This document shows positions 59,895-64,000 of a stretch of 64,000 bases of DNA, in pieces (positions within the stretch are counted from its first letter, which is position 1; every line of letters begins with the position of its first letter). The translations under genes and the position numbers were made by a program. The notes beneath the pieces are model-generated. The model was given only the letters and a program-made list of their open reading frames with translations, was not told the origin of the DNA and did no database searches. Origin of the DNA: Hedera helix (lineage: Eukaryota; Streptophyta; Magnoliopsida; Apiales; Araliaceae); NCBI GenBank assembly GCA_947179155.2, contig OX359282.1:25961221-26025220 (forward strand). Reading direction: 5' to 3'.

Positions 59895-61213
59895 TTTTAT
59901 AAGGTACTTCACTTTTTTTTTTTGAAACTACCCACACTTTATAAATGTGTATAACATAAATTTGAGGAAAGTAAAATGGGAATGGATTCTTTGTTTTTAT
60001 AAATATATTATGGTATTGAGTTTATTTATCAACAACAAATAACTTCATTCATTGTAAATTATAAAATTATTATTAATTTTTAAATAGATGTATAATAAAA
60101 TTAGCTTTTATTCTACTGTACTTGTCGTGTTTTGTGCGTTAAGTCATTGAATATTTAATTTTTGTAATTGGCTCATCGTACTAATTAAAAAAAATTTAAT
60201 TAGGTTATTTCATTAAATTAATTAGACGAAAATTATCTTTATTTCTGACATGATATTTTTTTATTAATTCATAAATGACGTGAAAAAATAACGTGACTTA
60301 TGCAGTTTTTTTTATTTCGAAAATAACATGACTTTTTTTATTATTATGTTATTAATTTAAAATAAAATATATAAAACTAAAATTATTTAAAAGAATTTAA
60401 AACAAAATAATAAAATTTCAAAAATTCAAAAAAATTAAAATTAAAATTACAAATAAAATAAAAAATTTATAATAAAATAATTTAAAATAAAATAATAATT
60501 TTTCAAAAATATATAACTAAAAAATGCTTTACCTTCAACTCAGCACACCAATTCGCCTGAAAAACACTTCTACTTCTCCGACCCCACCTCAGATCTCATC
60601 TCTCTCTCTTCATTTTTTTACTTATCAAGTGTGCAGAAGGAACAAAAAATCTAGATGGCAAAGAAGCCAAACACACCCCATAGGAAATTCAAATCTCGTT
60701 AATTGAATTTCATAATATCAGTTTTCTTTAGATCGACAATAGTGACCCTCTAGAAATTTAAGTTCTTAACCGCTCAGGGCACCGCAGCGGGAAGCCCCAA
60801 CACGGAGCCCAAATCTGTGATGGCTCAAATTAATTAGTCTTTGAAGAAGGAATTAGTTGGCGTAAAGAGCAAGCTCAAGGATTTGCATCCAAAAAGTATT
60901 CTCTTTTGTATTCAATATTAAATTAATAGAAACCCACCCACCCTTTCGCGCACCCGCCCTGGGTGTTCATTTGGTATATATCGAGTCGAATTGGTATCAA
61001 AATTATCTAAATTTTCATATCAAAATCGGAATCAGTTGAACTGGTTCAATATATCAATTTAATTCTGATTTTATGGAAAATAATAATAATAATAATAATT
61101 ATTATTACTTTTAATAATAATAATAATAAAAAAATAATAAAATTGGTACAACTAGTACATACTGAACATAAAAGTGACGAACCGATACCAAATCGATCTA
61201 TTTTATATCGAAT
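59895..61213. repeat. 1.3-kb tandem duplication, unit 2
   Basis: Second unit. Carries the same 60-codon ORF (60524-60706) with three replacements and no disruption. The long C-run of unit 1 is shortened here. Beyond 61213 the hAT-like element continues to its end. Confidence 0.8.
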
Positions 61214-61269
61214 CAACCAGTTTAGATTGATCCAATTAACTCAAAAATTGAATTAATTAGACACCCCTA
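60961..61269. mobile_element. hAT-like non-autonomous element spanning the duplication end
   Basis: Starts GGGTGTTCATTTGG and ends TTAATTAGACACCCCTA. The 3' flank TCCGCCTT matches the CTCCGCCT before the unit-1 copy (59658-59665) better than the decayed CCCGCCCT here, consistent with a 7-8 bp target duplication. Contains ATCGAATCG/ACCGATACC words and an internal (AAT)n/(ATT)n. Confidence 0.55.
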
Positions 61270-62193
61270 TCCGCCTTTATTATGAATAGGCTAACAATAA
61301 ATTAACCTTTTCAATATTTATATACATATAAAGTACTAACTTTATTTTTAAATGAGAGGAAAAAAAAAGATAAAATCAAATTTATCTTTTTACATATTTT
61401 GTATAATAAACTCTTTATTCATTTATAAAATAGATGGGAGACCATATTTTTCATGTCATTTTTTTAAAGCCATGTCAAAAATAACTGTATACAATTTGAC
61501 TTATGTTTTTAAAGCCATGTCAAAAATAGTTATACATAATTTGAAGGACGTTCAAAATATTTGATAAAAATACTTAAATCTTTTTAATTAATACAATAAG
61601 TCAATTATAAAAATTAAAAATTCAGTGGCTTTAACACAAAAGCCACCGCAAGTATAGAGTTTTGCCACACATGTCTCTATATATAGACTTACCTTTCCTT
61701 CTTCACCAGATCTCTCTTCTATATATAAAGAAAGCTGTTATTTCCGCATATTTTTTTATTATTTTCACAGAATTTATCTATAACAATAATTTTAAAATTA
61801 TCATTATAAATTTATAATAATACTTTTATATATAAAATATTACAATATATTTATAACGACGATTTTAATATATAAAATATAATCATAAATATATAACGAT
61901 AATTTTAAAATTATCATTATATATAAAAATAAAATTCATATGTTAAAATAACAAAAAAATTATGTGGAAATAACAGTTCGGTACGTAAACTCTGAAACTG
62001 CTCACAAAAAAAATCAATTTCACATTATTTTCTTATAGCTCAAAAATCCCAAAACCAAAACCTCAAAATCCTAACCTTTCTTCTTCTTCGATAACCTCTG
62101 TATATATCTATATAATTTGTGTATGTATAACCCTTATTTACCGATTAGCTGATCAAATTCAAGGGTTTTGCTAGGGTTTTTCGTTTGGTTTCG
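61270..62193. other. intergenic DNA and ARIADNE-like gene promoter/leader
   Basis: 61270-61734 is AT-rich with nothing recognised. About 62070-62193 is probably the 5' leader: TTCTTCTTCTTCG, then two AGGGTTTT telo-box-like words (62162-62181) before the ATG. Confidence 0.45.
61735..61976. mobile_element. MITE-like element, 242 bp
   Basis: Ends CTGTTATTTCCGCATA and TATGTGGAAATAACAG are inverted repeats of about 16 bp with one or two mismatches. The AT interior has repeated ACGATAATTTTAAAATTATCATTAT palindromes. No clear target duplication. Lies about 220 bp upstream of the ARIADNE-like start codon. Confidence 0.5.
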
Positions 62194-64000
62194 ATGGATT
62201 CAGAGGACGATATGCTCGATGCGGACGATGTTGAGTCTCTTGATGATTTCTACAGTAGCGATTCGGCCGTGGACAGTGATAATGATGACGGTGCGGATTA
62301 TGTGTTCGATAATGACTCCGATGATGACTCTGAGACCCTCGTAGCTAATCGCCAGCAGGTTGTTTTTCTGTAAAGTTATCAACTTTGGACTTGTTAGTGA
62401 ATATTTTAATGATACCCAATTTTGTGTTTTATTTAGTGTTATTGTCTGTTGGAATTTGTTGGAATTATTGTGTTGGGAGTAATTTGTGCCGTTGTTATTA
62501 ATTGACCAGAAGGTCATTCCTCCATAAAGTTCTCAACTTTGGCCTTCTGTTATAGATGGGCAATGTTGTGTTCTATTTAGTGTGATTGGATAACTTATGC
62601 TTGCACATTGAAGTTTGTGCTATTTATGGTGTTCGAGTTATTTGTATTGTTGTTTTTAATCTAGAGCTGAGCTTATCTGTTTCAATTTTTGGTGCAGTTG
62701 GTGTAAATTAAGGTAAGTTGGATGATATTAGGTGGAATTATAGATGGAGGTTGGGTAATTTTTGTGGATACTGGCCAGGTATTTGTTGTGATGTTAGGGT
62801 TTGAGCTGAATGGTGGTGATGATGATTGTAATTGTAGTGCATTTATTATCATATTGGTTTCTCCAAAATGTTCTTAACTTTAACATTTATTTTGTACTTT
62901 TTTAAAGATAAATACTTTTGTTATGATTATAGTGATATATCTTCATGATTTTTTTTCTTCTAAAAAATGTTTTTGATTAGATTTTTAGGAGTGATGTTGA
63001 TTGTAACAGCTCTACCTTTTTTGTGTTGATAAATCATGTTTATGGTGATTATAACACATTTGATTTTGGTTTGTTTTCAGCATGGTTTGTGGGATACTAT
63101 AATGTTGCTTTGGATCGATAATGTAATGTTGTGGATGATCTATCTGAGTGTTCCCAACTACCGAATTGGTTGAAATGTTGCCAATTTAATTTTTTTTAAT
63201 TTTTTATGTTGGTGTCATACATTTCTAGTGTTAGACGAATAATTCTGCTGAATTCATTCAGTTTAGAATTATTTCTGCCGATTGTAAGCTTCATTGTCAT
63301 ACCTTTCTAGTGTTAGACGAATAATTCTGCTGAATTCATTTAGTTTAGAATTATTTCTGCCGATTGTAAGCTTCATTGTCATACCTTTCTAGTGTTAGAC
63401 GAATAATTCTGCTGAATTCATTTAGTTTAGAATTATTTCTGCCGATCGTAAGCTTCATTTTGGATCCACTTTGGAATTGGCTATTTTTCTCTATCTGATT
63501 GGGTAGGTTTGATTTGTAATTAAACTGCTGTATATTCTAAGCAAGTTCCATGAGTATATATAATTTGGATCGTGGGTTAAGTTTATATCGATATTCGGTC
63601 AGGATTCTGTTGTGGGTTGTGAGTCTGTGATAGCTGAAGGGTGGCCCTTATTGTAAATCGAGGTGCATTGGTTGTCAAAGAATAAATCATACTCCATATT
63701 TAGCGAAGCAAAACTTTAGCGGATAAGAATTGTTCTGATATTGTTCTGATTTTTTGATGAGGTCTTAAGTCTTTTACCTGATATTCTTGTTGCATGAACT
63801 TCTTGATTGCATTTTCCTCTCATTTGTGTCTGGGCAATTTCTGTAGTTCTTCTCTTGGGTTTTCACCTGCTTTATTATGTTGCAGAAAAATTATACCATC
63901 TTGAAGGAAGAAGATATACGACAACGTCAAGAGGATGATATCGAAAGAATTTCGACTGTTCTTTCCATTCCATGCGTTGCTGCATGCATGCTGTTGCACC
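62194..64000 (+). CDS. ARIADNE-type RBR E3 ubiquitin ligase (5' two exons, continues off right edge)
   Basis: Exon 1 62194-62358 (55 codons; ATG GAT TCA, donor CAG|GTTGTT) and exon 2 from 63886 (acceptor TGCAG) to the window edge, both phase 0. The acidic N-terminus MDSEDDMLDADD followed by an Asp/Ser-rich stretch, then NYTILKEEDIRQRQEDDIERISTVLSI, is characteristic of plant ARI proteins (ARI5/7/8 group). There the UBA-like region precedes the RING1-IBR-RING2 domains, which would lie beyond 64000. RBR ligases pass ubiquitin from E2 through a RING2 cysteine to substrates. The 1527-bp intron holds a three-unit repeat. No defects seen in the part present. Confidence 0.88.
63214..63459. repeat. 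82-bp direct repeat, three units, in ARIADNE-like intron 1
   Basis: Units start GTCATAC(A/C)TTTCTAGTG and contain GCTGAATTCATTYAGTTTAG and CTGCCGATYGTAAGC. The units are nearly identical (one to a few differences), indicating recent tandem expansion. Each unit holds an imperfect inverted pair AATAATTCTGCTGAATTC / GAATTATTTC. Confidence 0.9.

Noticed and set aside
62200..62517. 105-codon minus-strand ORF
   Set aside because: Antisense to the ARIADNE-like exon 1 and its intron.

Overview
The window looks like nuclear DNA of a flowering plant, probably a eudicot. It is AT-rich, its genes have short exons and AT-rich introns, and the rest is plant-type repeats: Ty3/gypsy elements of the Tat, Athila and Tekay (Del) types, solo LTRs, hAT- and Harbinger-like elements and MITEs. 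I cannot name the species. Host genes are sparse. There is the 5' part of a tonoplast-type inositol transporter (INT1-like, minus strand, 131-2714, running off the left edge). There is a complete four-exon ribosomal protein L10 gene (plus, 12955-15813). There is a small secreted eight-cysteine (lipid-transfer-like) gene with a frameshift (plus, 55571-55910). Last is the start of an ARIADNE-type RBR E3 ubiquitin ligase gene (plus, 62194 to beyond 64000). These look like independent housekeeping or small secreted-protein genes, not a pathway.

Layout: 1-3300 inositol transporter and promoter; 3301-12830 AT-rich intergenic DNA dominated by a diverged tandem segmental duplication (copy A 5400-9174, copy B 9325-11834) with a foldback MITE, a SINE-like insert and a copia-like solo LTR; 12830-15813 RPL10 with TATA, telo box and site II element; 15814-17194 intergenic; 17195-53690 one very large nest of transposable elements; 53691-55568 intergenic with a near-perfect 142-bp hairpin MITE; 55571-55910 the eight-cysteine gene; 55911-62193 intergenic with a 1.3-kb tandem duplication (58555-61213); 62194-64000 ARIADNE-like gene.

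The nest is the main feature. A decayed Tat-type Ty3/gypsy pol gene on the minus strand (fragments 17195-17770, 35781-36214, 37242-38347, 53552-53690) was broken by three insertions: a solo LTR (17771-35780), a Harbinger-like element (36215-37241) and a hAT-like element (38348-53551). The solo LTR is split by an internally inverted Athila-type element (19850-35129), which is itself split by Tekay-type retrotransposon E1 (21855-31805). The hAT-like element is split by a sister Tekay-type retrotransposon, E2 (38544-53076), which is itself split by a 4.7-kb Del-type solo LTR (44424-49105). Target-site duplications can be read at all of these junctions, and the Tat coding sense resumes across the gaps.

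The best candidate for something undescribed is the Tekay-type family E1/E2. Between the tRNA-iMet primer site and the protease it has no recognisable gag with a CCHC knuckle. Instead it has a tryptophan-rich 206-residue ORF that is open in both copies and overlaps pol in the +1 frame. Part of it resembles, by eye only, an RPA-type OB fold. Both copies also carry D-T-D in place of the protease D-T/S-G motif, and E1 has an in-frame 687-bp deletion of the reverse-transcriptase core, so the family may depend on proteins supplied in trans.
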